Shown here: positions 1-8,071 of the stretch, in pieces | Numbering within the stretch: position 1 is the stretch's first letter | Layout of the letters: each line of letters opens with the position of its first letter | Assembly: GCA_050486225.1 (NCBI GenBank) | Contig: JBJHCV010000004.1 | Coordinates: 147,257 to 211,256 of the forward strand | DNA length: 64,000 nt | DNA from: JBBDIX01 sp050486225 | GTDB taxonomy: Bacteria > Actinomycetota > Nitriliruptoria > Nitriliruptorales > Nitriliruptoraceae | Reading direction: 5' to 3' | Notes under the pieces: generated by a model | Told to the model about the DNA's origin: nothing | The model's database searches: none | The model's input: the letters and a program-made list of their open reading frames with translations, nothing else | Made by a program: the position numbers and the translations under genes

Positions 1-1
1 C

Positions 2-190
2 CGGATGCCGCTCATCCTGCCGTCGACGCTGTGGTCCCCCTGGCTGGACACCACCGACGAGGCACCGCACCTGCTCGACGCGGTGACCGCACTCGGGCCT
101 CCTCGCCTCACCGCGACACCGATCACCGCGCGGGTCAACAACGTCCGCAACGACGGACCGGAACTGCTCGAGCCCGGCGAGGTCGACTGA
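2..190 (+). CDS. SOS response-associated peptidase (SRAP/YedK family), C-terminal fragment
   Basis: This is the 3' end of a gene that begins before the window; only the last ~62 residues are present. The fragment begins RMPLILP and contains WSPWLD and VNNVRNDGPEL, which resemble the C-terminal part of SRAP proteins (YedK/HMCES). Those proteins form a protective thiazolidine crosslink to abasic sites in single-stranded DNA through an N-terminal Cys2. That catalytic cysteine lies outside the window, so activity cannot be judged. The stop is TGA at 188-190, and the gene converges on hemY with only 3 bp between the two stops. Confidence 0.75.
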   Translation, partial: RMPLILPSTLWSPWLDTTDEAPHLLDAVTALGPPRLTATPITARVNNVRNDGPELLEPGEVD

Positions 191-193
191 CCG

Positions 194-1597
194 TCAGGTG
201 GCTGCTCGGGTTCCACGCGCCCGCACGGACTCGGCGAGCCGGAGTCCGTCGGCACAACGGGCGGCGAGCCCCACCCCGTCGAGTGCCGCGCCGCCCACGT
301 GCAGGCCCGGCACCTGCGCAACCTGTGCATGCAGCTGCGCCACCGCGTCGAGGTGTCCGACCGCGTACTGGGGCAGTGCTCCGTCCCACCGAACGACGTG
401 CGAGCGCACGACACTGCCCCCGTGCCGCAGCAGGTCGCGCAGGTCGCGTGCGACCACCGTGACCAGTTCGTCGTCGTCGAGGTCGCGATGCCGCACGTCG
501 TCGACCCGGCCGACGCTTGCCCGAAGGAGCGTGCGCGGATGGGCACGGTGGTGCGGCCACTTTCGGGTGCTGAACGTCGCCGCCTTCACCATGCGACCCT
601 CCGTACGCGGAACCAGCAGCCCGCTCGCGTCGGGGAGGTTCGCGCCGTCGAGCGCCAGGGCGACGACGGCCACACTCGCGGTCGTGAACCCCGACAGCGC
701 TGCGGCGACGTCGGGAGCCGCGTCACCCAGCAACCGCGCCGCCACCGAGGCCGGGACCGCCAGGACCACGTCGTCGGCGGCCAGCAGCCCCGAGCCGGTC
801 TCCACGGCGAATCCGTCACCCTCACGGCGTACATCGGTGACCGCTCGGTCCAGGTCCACGGTCAGGTCCGTCGCCAGTCGGTCCACCAGCCTCGACAGCC
901 CCCCACGCAACGTCTGGAACACCGGGCCGGCGGCAGCGCCCCCCGCTCGCCCTGCACGGCCACGACCCGGTTGCCTGCGTGCCAGTGCGCGCAGCAGCGA
1001 TCGCTGCGACGCGAGCGCGAACAGCGGTGGCACGGTCGCACGGGCACTGAGCTGGTCGGCACGGCCGGCGTAGACGCCCCCGAGCAGGGGCTCGACCACG
1101 TGGTCGACCACCGCCGACCCGAACCGCGTGCCGACGAGTTCGGCCACGCTCACGTCGTACGCCGTCACCGGCCTTCCGACGAGCGGCTCCATCGCGGCGC
1201 GCAGCACACCATGCAGCGGTACCGCTCCGGAACGGGCCAGGGCGACCACGCTTCCGGGCACGCCCATGAGGGTCGCCTCCGGCAGGCGCCGGAGGCGTCG
1301 ACCGCGAGCCAGCAGCACACGGCCGGTCGCCGGCGCCACGAGGTCGTCCCCGAGGCCGACATCACGTGCAAGGTCGGCAGCGTGGGGTTGGCGGGCGAGG
1401 AACGCGTCGGCACCGACGTCGAACGGCACCCCGTCGAAGTCGATGGTGCGCACCGCCCCACCCAGCCGGGACGAGGCCTCCACCACTCGCACGTCTGCGT
1501 GTCCACGCAGGTGCCATGCGGCCGCAAGGCCCGTCAGTCCCCCGCCGATGACGACGACCCGCCGGGTCGCCGACGATCCCGCGTCCGCGGCGGTCAC
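194..1597 (-). CDS. hemY: HemY-type protoporphyrinogen/coproporphyrinogen III oxidase
   Basis: A 467-residue FAD enzyme of late heme synthesis. The N-terminus carries a Rossmann dinucleotide-binding motif, VVVIGGGLTGLAAAWHL, followed by the VVEASSRLGGAVRT segment typical of HemY/MAO-like flavoproteins. In actinobacteria this family normally oxidises coproporphyrinogen III to coproporphyrin III (CgoX of the coproporphyrin-dependent route); the substrate here is inferred from lineage, not seen. The GTG start at 1595-1597 overlaps the hemE stop by 4 bp (GTGA), so it is probably translationally coupled downstream of hemE. Annotations may also call it hemG or cgoX. Confidence 0.92.
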   Translation of the reverse strand: MTAADAGSSATRRVVVIGGGLTGLAAAWHLRGHADVRVVEASSRLGGAVRTIDFDGVPFDVGADAFLARQPHAADLARDVGLGDDLVAPATGRVLLARGRRLRRLPEATLMGVPGSVVALARSGAVPLHGVLRAAMEPLVGRPVTAYDVSVAELVGTRFGSAVVDHVVEPLLGGVYAGRADQLSARATVPPLFALASQRSLLRALARRQPGRGRAGRAGGAAAGPVFQTLRGGLSRLVDRLATDLTVDLDRAVTDVRREGDGFAVETGSGLLAADDVVLAVPASVAARLLGDAAPDVAAALSGFTTASVAVVALALDGANLPDASGLLVPRTEGRMVKAATFSTRKWPHHRAHPRTLLRASVGRVDDVRHRDLDDDELVTVVARDLRDLLRHGGSVVRSHVVRWDGALPQYAVGHLDAVAQLHAQVAQVPGLHVGGAALDGVGLAARCADGLRLAESVRARGTRAAT

Positions 1598-2640
1598 GTC
1601 GCCGCAGGGCCCACGACCCCCTCCTCGTGGACCAGTTCGACGACCCGTGCGAGCACGTCAGGATCGGTCTGGGGAAGCACGCCGTGCCCGAGGTTGAACA
1701 CGTGGTCGGGACGGCCCCCGGCGGCGTCGAGCACGGACCGGACCCGCGCAGCCACCTGCGGCCACGGACCGAGGCACACGGCGGGTTCGAGATTGCCCTG
1801 GAACCCCACCCCCGCGGGAATGCGGCGCCGGCCCTCGGCGAGCGGGACCCTCCAGTCGACCCCGACCACGTCCGCGCCACTGCGTCCCATCAGCCCCAGC
1901 AGCTCGCCCGTCCCGACCCCGAAGTGGATGCGCGGCACCTCGAGGTCCTCGAGTCCCTCGAGGATCCGACGGCTGTGGGGCAGCACGAACCGTTCGTAGT
2001 CGTCGGGGTGCAGGGCCCCGGCCCACGAGTCGAACAGCTGCACGGCCGACGCTCCGGCCAGCACCTGCTGACGCAGGCTCACGGCGACGATGTCGGCGAG
2101 ACGTTCCATGAGTCCGTGCCACGTCGACTCGTCGGAGAACATCAGCGCTTTGGTGCGGGTGTAGGAACGAGACGGACCGCCCTCCACCAGGTAGCTGGCG
2201 AGTGTGAACGGCGCCCCGGCGAATCCGATGAGCGGCACGGCAAGTTCACCGACGAGGATGCGCACGGTGTCGAGCACGTGGACGATGTCGTCCGGTTCCA
2301 GCGCCCGGAACCGGTCGAGGTCGGCCTCGGTGCGCACGGGCTGCTCGACGACCGGACCGACGCCCGGCTGGATCGTGACCCCGATCCCGATCGCCTGCAG
2401 CGGCGTCACGATGTCGGAGAACAGGATCGCGGCGTCGACGCCGTAGCGCCGGACCGGCTGGAGCGTCACCTCGGCGGCGAGTTCCGGGGTGTTGACGACC
2501 TCCTCGAAGTCGTGACGTTCACGCACCGCCCGGTACTCGGGCAGGGCCCGCCCCGCCTGTCTCATGAACCACACCGGCACGTGGTCGTGAGGTGCACCCC
2601 GGCACGCCCGGACGAACGCGCTGTCGGCATGACGATCCAC
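1594..2640 (-). CDS. hemE: Uroporphyrinogen decarboxylase
   Basis: A 348-residue cytoplasmic enzyme that decarboxylates the four acetate side chains of uroporphyrinogen III to give coproporphyrinogen III. The diagnostic N-terminal signature PVWFMRQAGR is at about residues 22-31. The substrate-binding aspartate lies in ILFSDIVTP (about D76). Length matches the family. The start is GTG at 2638-2640. It is the first gene of a two-gene hemE-hemY unit, supplying the oxidase encoded immediately downstream. Confidence 0.96.
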   Translation of the reverse strand: MDRHADSAFVRACRGAPHDHVPVWFMRQAGRALPEYRAVRERHDFEEVVNTPELAAEVTLQPVRRYGVDAAILFSDIVTPLQAIGIGVTIQPGVGPVVEQPVRTEADLDRFRALEPDDIVHVLDTVRILVGELAVPLIGFAGAPFTLASYLVEGGPSRSYTRTKALMFSDESTWHGLMERLADIVAVSLRQQVLAGASAVQLFDSWAGALHPDDYERFVLPHSRRILEGLEDLEVPRIHFGVGTGELLGLMGRSGADVVGVDWRVPLAEGRRRIPAGVGFQGNLEPAVCLGPWPQVAARVRSVLDAAGGRPDHVFNLGHGVLPQTDPDVLARVVELVHEEGVVGPAAT

Positions 2641-2695
2641 ACGGCACCTCGGGGCGATGGGCGTCGACGGTACCCGCGCGGCCCGTGCGACACGC

Positions 2696-2725
2696 CACGC
2701 CGGACCGCGCCACGCCGGACCGCGC
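2696..2725. repeat. Tandem 15-bp duplication upstream of hemE
   Basis: The 15-mer CACGCCGGACCGCGC occurs twice back to back (2696-2710 and 2711-2725). It lies between the hemE start and the end of the SDR gene, in hemE's upstream region. It could be replication slippage or a paired protein-binding site; nothing else supports a regulatory role. Confidence 0.6.
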
Positions 2726-2728
2726 GGG

Positions 2729-3517
2729 TCACACGACCGGGGACAGTCCCCCGTCGACGTTGATCGCGGCTCCCGTGATGAACGACGCCTCGTCCGACAC
2801 CAGGAAGTTGATCAGTGCGGCCGCCTCCTCGGCGTCGCCGACACGGCCCACGGGAATCCCCACCCTGCGTGCGAGGTCGTCGTAGAACTCGTCGAGCGTG
2901 CCGGGTTCGCCTGCTGCCTCCCATCGGCGCTGCAGCTGCCGTGACCGCAGCCGGCTGACGCAGATCGCGTTCACGAGGATGCCGTGGGCCGCGAACTCCT
3001 TCGACAGCGCCTTGGTCAGCGCCATCCCCGCCGCGCGGGACACCGAACTGGGATGCGACGCGCCTCCCGGATGCTTGGCCGAGATCGACAGCACGTTGAC
3101 GATCCGGCCACCCTCCTCCCGCGCGAGCAGGTCGGCGATCAGTCGTCGTGACAGTCGGATCGCACTGAACAGCTTCAGGTCGAGGTCCGCCACCCACTCC
3201 TCGTCGGTCACGTCGAGGAAGTTCGTGTTGTGCGACGTCCCGACGTTGTTCACCAGCGCGTTGAGCGGCCCGAGCGCGTTCGTGGCCTCGTCGTAGAGGC
3301 GCCGGAGCTCGTCCGCCCGGCCACAGTCGGCCACGATCCCCACGATCCGGCCGGTCGCGTCCGGGTCGATCTCGGCGACCGCCGCCGCCAGTTCGTCCTC
3401 GCCACGTGCGCAGATGGCCACCCGTGCGCCCTCGGCGAAGAGCCGAGCGGCCGTCGCCTTCCCGATCCCTGCGCTCGAGCCGGTGATCAGTGCGGTCACT
3501 GCGTCCTGACGTCCCAT
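2729..3517 (-). CDS. SDR-family oxidoreductase with non-canonical catalytic residues
   Basis: A 262-residue classical-SDR fold protein. The cofactor motif TGSSAGIG is at 12-19, NNVG at about 90-93, and the C-terminal VDGG region is present. In the catalytic helix the usual YxxxK is absent: the segment reads HPSSVSRAAG, placing Ser157 where Tyr is expected and Arg161 where Lys is expected. The usual PG after the following strand is replaced by VS (VNAICVSRL). Family context suggests a 3-oxoacyl-ACP reductase-like or steroid/fatty-acid SDR, but with both acid-base residues changed it may bind NAD(P) without normal dehydrogenase chemistry. Its substrate cannot be deduced. The gene lies upstream of hemE on the same strand, about 90 bp away. 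Confidence 0.8.
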   Translation of the reverse strand: MGRQDAVTALITGSSAGIGKATAARLFAEGARVAICARGEDELAAAVAEIDPDATGRIVGIVADCGRADELRRLYDEATNALGPLNALVNNVGTSHNTNFLDVTDEEWVADLDLKLFSAIRLSRRLIADLLAREEGGRIVNVLSISAKHPGGASHPSSVSRAAGMALTKALSKEFAAHGILVNAICVSRLRSRQLQRRWEAAGEPGTLDEFYDDLARRVGIPVGRVGDAEEAAALINFLVSDEASFITGAAINVDGGLSPVV

Positions 3518-3585
3518 CTCGTGCTCCTGCGCCCGGCGGATCGCGCGAGGCTAACGGAGGGCCACACAGGGTGATCTCCGCCTGG

Positions 3586-4218
3586 TCACCGACCCGCGCG
3601 TCGCACGACGAACCACGTGAAGGGCTGCGTGACTCCCGCTGGGGTCGTGTGCACCTCGCGCCGATGGGTGACCGGCTCGAACGCCGGTGCGAACACCCCT
3701 GCCAGTGACGACGCGTCGTGACGAGCCACGGGCAGTCCCGAGCACGTGTCGGGGCCGTCCGGGGCGAACGTCGCCACGACGATCCATCCACCGACCTCGA
3801 CCGCGTCCGACGCGGTGCGCACGTACGCCTCGCGGTCGGACGGCGACGTGAGGAAGTGGAACACCGCACGGTCGTGCCACAGTCGGTACGTGCGTCCCGG
3901 ACTCCACTGGCGCACGTCGGCGACCGTCCACGTCACCTGCTCTGCCCGTGTCCCAAGTCGGGACCGGGACACCTCGAGGGCACGCTCCGAGACGTCGAGC
4001 ACGGTCACGTCGGAGAAGTGGCGCTCGAGCAGACCGTCGACCAGCCGTGAGATGCCACCCCCGACGTCGACGACACCCGCGTCCCGGTCGACAGGCAGGG
4101 TGTCGATCAGTTCGAGGGACAGGGACGGCTCCGACTCGAACCAGCTGACCTCGTCAGGGGCGCGGCGGGCGTGGACCTCGTCCCAGTGTCCGGGCGTGTC
4201 CGAGGCAGCGATCGACAG
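3586..4218 (-). CDS. Class I SAM-dependent methyltransferase, probable CTG start
   Basis: The conserved methyltransferase frame extends well upstream of the first standard start (GTG at 4006-4008). It encodes HWDEVHARRAPDEVSWFES, then the SAM-binding motif VVDVGGGISRLVDGLL, then VTVLDVSERALEVSRSRL. Back to the stop codon at 4270-4272 there is no in-frame ATG, GTG or TTG before motif I. A CTG codon at 4216-4218 sits 5 nt after a good Shine-Dalgarno (GGAGG) and eight codons before the conserved HW. I therefore place the start there, giving 210 residues. The alternatives are a frameshift or an AUC start at 4210-4212. Substrate unknown. It is divergent from the crotonase gene. Confidence 0.72.
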   Translation of the reverse strand: MSIAASDTPGHWDEVHARRAPDEVSWFESEPSLSLELIDTLPVDRDAGVVDVGGGISRLVDGLLERHFSDVTVLDVSERALEVSRSRLGTRAEQVTWTVADVRQWSPGRTYRLWHDRAVFHFLTSPSDREAYVRTASDAVEVGGWIVVATFAPDGPDTCSGLPVARHDASSLAGVFAPAFEPVTHRREVHTTPAGVTQPFTWFVVRRAGR

Positions 4219-4396
4219 GGCGTCCTCCGTGGCGTCCGGTTCGACGACAGTGTTGCACGACGGCGCACGTCAAGCCGTCGAAGGGCACAGGCCTGGTGAT
4301 CACTCGCCGGATGTGGCAGTGTCCGCACCCGTGGCACGGGAGCCACCACCGGGACGGACCACCGCGGCCGTCCGGAAGAACCGGGAGACGACCTCG

Positions 4397-5131
4397 ATGA
4401 GCAGCAGTCAGGGAATCATCGCCGACCACCGCGACCAGGTCGCGACCATCACGATCGACAGCCCGGGGCACCTGAACGCCGTCAACGGCGCGATGATGGT
4501 CCAGCTTGCCGACGCGATCACCCGTGCCGAGCAGGAGGGGTGCATCCTGCTGCGCCTGCGTGCGAACGGGCAGGACTTCAGCATCGGGCGCGAGCACTTC
4601 GAGTCACCGCGTGCGGCGACCGGCACGATCTCCCCGGCCGACTGGACGCAGCTTGCCGTCGACGTGTTCGGCGCCGTCGCGAACTTCTCGGGCATCTCCA
4701 TCGCCGAGGTTCGTGGTTCCGCGTTCGGGTTCTCCGCGGCGCTCGCCCTGCGGCTCGATCTGTGCGTGGCCTCGCAGCAGGTGCGCTTCGCGTTCGACGA
4801 GATCACCAAGGGCTTCGCGCCGCGTCTGGTGATCGGACAGATGCTGGGACTGCTCGACGAGCGCACGGTCATGAAGCTGGTCGTCACCGGCCGGGCCATC
4901 GACGCCGACGAGGCGTTCGCCCGGGGTCTCGTCTCCTACCTGGTGCCCGACGAACTGCTGTCCACGCGCACCGACCAGCTGATCGAGGAACTGCTCCAGC
5001 TGGACGCCGACGGCCTGAGAAACGCCAAGCGCTACATCCACGAACTGCGTGCGGTGCCGCTGCCGGACCGGGGCGACTTCACCACGAGCCGGGTCCACTC
5101 CGACTACGACCGGGGCGCGCCCCGCCTGTAG
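4397..5131 (+). CDS. Enoyl-CoA hydratase/isomerase (crotonase) family protein
   Basis: A 244-residue crotonase-fold protein. The oxyanion-hole regions are recognisable: RANGQDFSIGRE near residue 55 and VRGSAFGFSAALALRLDLCVAS near 105-125, followed by the FDEITKGFAPRLVIG region that carries catalytic acids in the family. Such enzymes hydrate, isomerise or cleave acyl-CoA thioesters; the exact reaction cannot be assigned. The ATG at 4397 follows a CGGGAG ribosome-binding site. The gene is monocistronic between a divergent methyltransferase and a hairpin at 5143-5178. Confidence 0.88.
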   Translation: MSSSQGIIADHRDQVATITIDSPGHLNAVNGAMMVQLADAITRAEQEGCILLRLRANGQDFSIGREHFESPRAATGTISPADWTQLAVDVFGAVANFSGISIAEVRGSAFGFSAALALRLDLCVASQQVRFAFDEITKGFAPRLVIGQMLGLLDERTVMKLVVTGRAIDADEAFARGLVSYLVPDELLSTRTDQLIEELLQLDADGLRNAKRYIHELRAVPLPDRGDFTTSRVHSDYDRGAPRL

Positions 5132-5142
5132 TCCACACCACA

Positions 5143-5178
5143 GGACGTCCGACCTCGGCGCCACGAGGTGGGACGTCC
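5143..5178 (+). terminator. Hairpin, probable intrinsic-like terminator after the crotonase gene
   Basis: The left arm 5143-5157 pairs with the right arm 5164-5178: 14 of 15 positions match around the 6-nt loop GCGCCA. It starts 12 bp after the crotonase stop. There is no T-tract, which is common for hairpins in high-GC actinobacteria. It could instead stabilise the mRNA 3' end. Confidence 0.6.
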
Positions 5179-5269
5179 ACGAGTGCGTGCCCTCCGAGAT
5201 CACGTGCTGGCCGTACAGTCTCCGGTGCGTCTCACGTGTGCCCTGCACCCGTGCACCGTCGGAGCCATC

Positions 5270-7789
5270 ATGGGATCACCCGCCGCGTGGCACCCGGATC
5301 CAACCGACCGTCACCAGCTTCGGTACTGGGACGGCGGTCGCTGGACCGAACACGTCGCGGACCAGGGTCGTGTCCGCACGGATGCGCTCGACCCACGCAT
5401 GGCGTTCTCGGATCCGCTCCGACTCCGCGTCGAGGACATCGACCGACGCATCCACGAACTGCAGGCAGAACGCGACGAACTCCTCCTGACACTGGCCCGC
5501 GCCGACGACGTGGTACCTGCACGGACGTCGGACGCCGCCGCGCACGAGGACGCCGCTGGATCCGCTGGCAGCACCCGTGACCTGTCTGGCCCCGAACGGG
5601 CGGAATCCCAGCCGCCCACGGGCTCACCCGTCACGGGACTTGCTCCACCCTCGGGCGCACCGATCGCGGGCGAGCCACCTCAGGAGGCTGCGCAGCCGAC
5701 CTCGGGGAGGTCGGGGTTCGCGGCGTTCCTCGCGACCTCCGGTGTGTTCCTGCTGGCCGCGGCCGCACTGACGTTCACCGCCGCGAGCTGGACCCTCATG
5801 ACGACGACCGCCCAGTTCGTGGTGCTGGTCGCGGCGACGGGCCTCGTCACCCACCTGTCGGTGAGGATCGACCGGCGTGGCCTCGTCGGGGTCGGAGCTG
5901 CCGTCGGCGTGCTCGCGGTCGTGCTCGCCGCCGTGAGCGTCTGGGGTGCCCAGCGAGCGGGGGCTCCCTGGCCCACGGACTTCACCCCGGTCATCGGCGC
6001 CCTCGCGGCGACGGCGGTCGGATGGGCGCTCTCACGATGGGCGGTGCGCTGGGTGACCACGGCTGCGGCCCTCGCCCTGCTCACCGCGGGCGTCACCCTG
6101 ACCGTGGCGCTCGCCACCCACCTCGAACTGGGCGCGGCTGCCGTCTCGCTGATCTCGACGACCCTGTCCGTGGCGACCGCGGCGACGACCCCGACGTGGA
6201 GGACGCTGCCGGCACGACGGATCGTCGGTCTCGGCGCGCTGGCGGGGCTCACCGCCGCCGGCCTGGTGGCGGCGATCCCCCTCGCCGATCCGTCTGTCGC
6301 CCTGCCCGGCCTCCTCGTCGCGACGCTGATCGCCGTCGCCCTGCTCGTGGTGGCGACTCGGTGGTCCTCAGCGAGCCTCGGGCCCGTCTCACTGATCGTC
6401 ACCCTGTCGCTGGCGGCCCTCGCCCACCGGTTCGGACCACCACCCGAGTTCGTCGACGGGCCGAGCCCTGCGGTCTGGCTCGCGGTCGGACTGGGCGCGT
6501 GTCTGGTGGCGTGGAGTTCCCTGCGGGTGGATCGCCGACTGCGGCCTGCCCTGCTGATCGGTGCATCACCCGCTGCCATCGCCCTGATCCCGGCGACGCT
6601 GCTCGCGGTGGAGGGAGCCGGGGCCCGCGTGGCCGGATCGATCGGAGGCGCGACCGCGACGCTCACTGATCCGTGGGTGGCCGCAGGCGTGGCGCTCGGG
6701 GCCGGGGCGCTCCTGGCCCTGCAGCGACGTCCGGCGTTCCTCACAGGGCTCCTCGGGCTCGTCGCCATCACCACGGCTGGCGCACTGCCGGACCTTGCGG
6801 CCCCGGCGCTGCTCGTCGGCACCGGCGTTGGCGCTCACGCGCTGCGCGGACGGACGCGAACGGCGTCCTTCGTCGCGCTGGGCGTGGCCGTCGTCGCCGT
6901 CGGGATCGTCGCGGGCGACCGCTCACTGCTGCCCATCGTGTCCGTCGCCGCGACCATGCTCGGCGCCTGGGTCACCGTGTCGAGCCGTGGCGCGGAACGC
7001 ACCGTCGCGACCGGTCACACGATCCTCGGTACGGCGCTCGTCGTGGGCAGCACCCTCGACGCGCTTCAGATCGATCGCGACGTGCTCCTCGCGACCGCTC
7101 TGGTGGCCGGGCTGGTGGCCACCACGTTCGCCACGCACCGCGATGGCGCGCCCCTTCCCGTGGGCTCGATCATTGCGTTGGCTCCGCTCACCGTGGTGGT
7201 TCCGGCGTTCGCATCCGGGCCGCGTCCCGCGGGTCTGCTGGTGATGCTCGCCGCCGCCGGATGGCTCGTGATGGCCCTGCAGGGCCATCGATTCGCGGCC
7301 TGGGCGTCCGCAGCCGTCGCCTCGCTCGGCTCGGTGATCGTCCTGCAGGACCTTGGCGTCCAGACGATCGAGCTGTACACGGTCGGTCCGGCGGTGCTGT
7401 TCGCGGTCGTGGGCATCCACTGGCTCGCGACGGACGACACGGTCGGCACCGTGCCCGCGCTGCTCCCCGCGCTGACCATCGCCCTGGTGCCCAGCATGAT
7501 CGTGCTCGCGGACGACCCGCAGATGGTGGCTCGGCTGGTCGGGCTCACCGCCGTCGCCGGCGTGCTCGCGCTCGTGGGTGTGGTCGGTCGACTGCTGGCT
7601 CCCACCGTCGCCGCCGCGATCGTGGCGATCTGGGTGGCGCTCAGCCAGGTGGGCCTCGTACTGCGCACGGTGAACCCGCTGATCGTGTTCGTGGTCGTCG
7701 GCGTCCTGCTGGTGTGGTTGGGCGCAAGCTTCGAACGCCAGCGACGCCGGGCCGGCCTCCTGATCCGACACGTGAGCCAGTTCCGCTGA
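5270..7789 (+). CDS. Large DUF2510 multi-spanning membrane protein
   Basis: An 839-residue protein. I chose ATG 5270 because GGAG lies 5 nt upstream and the DUF2510 module starts there (AAWHPDPTDRHQLRYWDGG, WTEHVADQG). Next come a short coiled coil (IDRRIHELQAERDELLL, about 50-70), a Pro/Gly-rich linker to about 145, and then roughly 25 hydrophobic segments up to the C-terminus. DUF2510 is a short Trp-rich actinobacterial module found fused to membrane or secreted domains, probably near the cell surface. The very long polytopic region resembles large actinobacterial membrane proteins of the SCO7613 C-terminal type, but that is only a resemblance. Transport or sensing roles are not supported by any motif. 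It is flanked by a 91-bp gap after the hairpin and a 281-bp gap before the kinase. Confidence 0.85.
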   Translation: MGSPAAWHPDPTDRHQLRYWDGGRWTEHVADQGRVRTDALDPRMAFSDPLRLRVEDIDRRIHELQAERDELLLTLARADDVVPARTSDAAAHEDAAGSAGSTRDLSGPERAESQPPTGSPVTGLAPPSGAPIAGEPPQEAAQPTSGRSGFAAFLATSGVFLLAAAALTFTAASWTLMTTTAQFVVLVAATGLVTHLSVRIDRRGLVGVGAAVGVLAVVLAAVSVWGAQRAGAPWPTDFTPVIGALAATAVGWALSRWAVRWVTTAAALALLTAGVTLTVALATHLELGAAAVSLISTTLSVATAATTPTWRTLPARRIVGLGALAGLTAAGLVAAIPLADPSVALPGLLVATLIAVALLVVATRWSSASLGPVSLIVTLSLAALAHRFGPPPEFVDGPSPAVWLAVGLGACLVAWSSLRVDRRLRPALLIGASPAAIALIPATLLAVEGAGARVAGSIGGATATLTDPWVAAGVALGAGALLALQRRPAFLTGLLGLVAITTAGALPDLAAPALLVGTGVGAHALRGRTRTASFVALGVAVVAVGIVAGDRSLLPIVSVAATMLGAWVTVSSRGAERTVATGHTILGTALVVGSTLDALQIDRDVLLATALVAGLVATTFATHRDGAPLPVGSIIALAPLTVVVPAFASGPRPAGLLVMLAAAGWLVMALQGHRFAAWASAAVASLGSVIVLQDLGVQTIELYTVGPAVLFAVVGIHWLATDDTVGTVPALLPALTIALVPSMIVLADDPQMVARLVGLTAVAGVLALVGVVGRLLAPTVAAAIVAIWVALSQVGLVLRTVNPLIVFVVVGVLLVWLGASFERQRRRAGLLIRHVSQFR

Positions 7790-8071
7790 CCGCCACAGTG
7801 CGCCGTCCGACGCGCCAACGGGCCGACGCGACGAACCTGCGCGCACCCTGACGCAGACGGCTCGACGGGTCCTCGCGCCCACGCGAAGCGTCCCCGAACC
7901 GGCGAATTGGGCGTCGGAGACGTCGATGCACGTCGATTCGCGGTTCGTCAGTCCCCCGTCAGGTTCGGCGCGCAGTCTTGACCCTCACCTGTAAACACGC
8001 TGTCCATGTGACCGGGCAGCCGTCTGGAGGAACCACCTGCGACCTGGCGGGGCGAGGGCATCGGAGTTCCC

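Noticed and set aside
7978..8006. TTGACC as a promoter for the kinase gene
   Set aside because: No acceptable -10 occurs 16-18 nt downstream, so only the -35-like element was noted.
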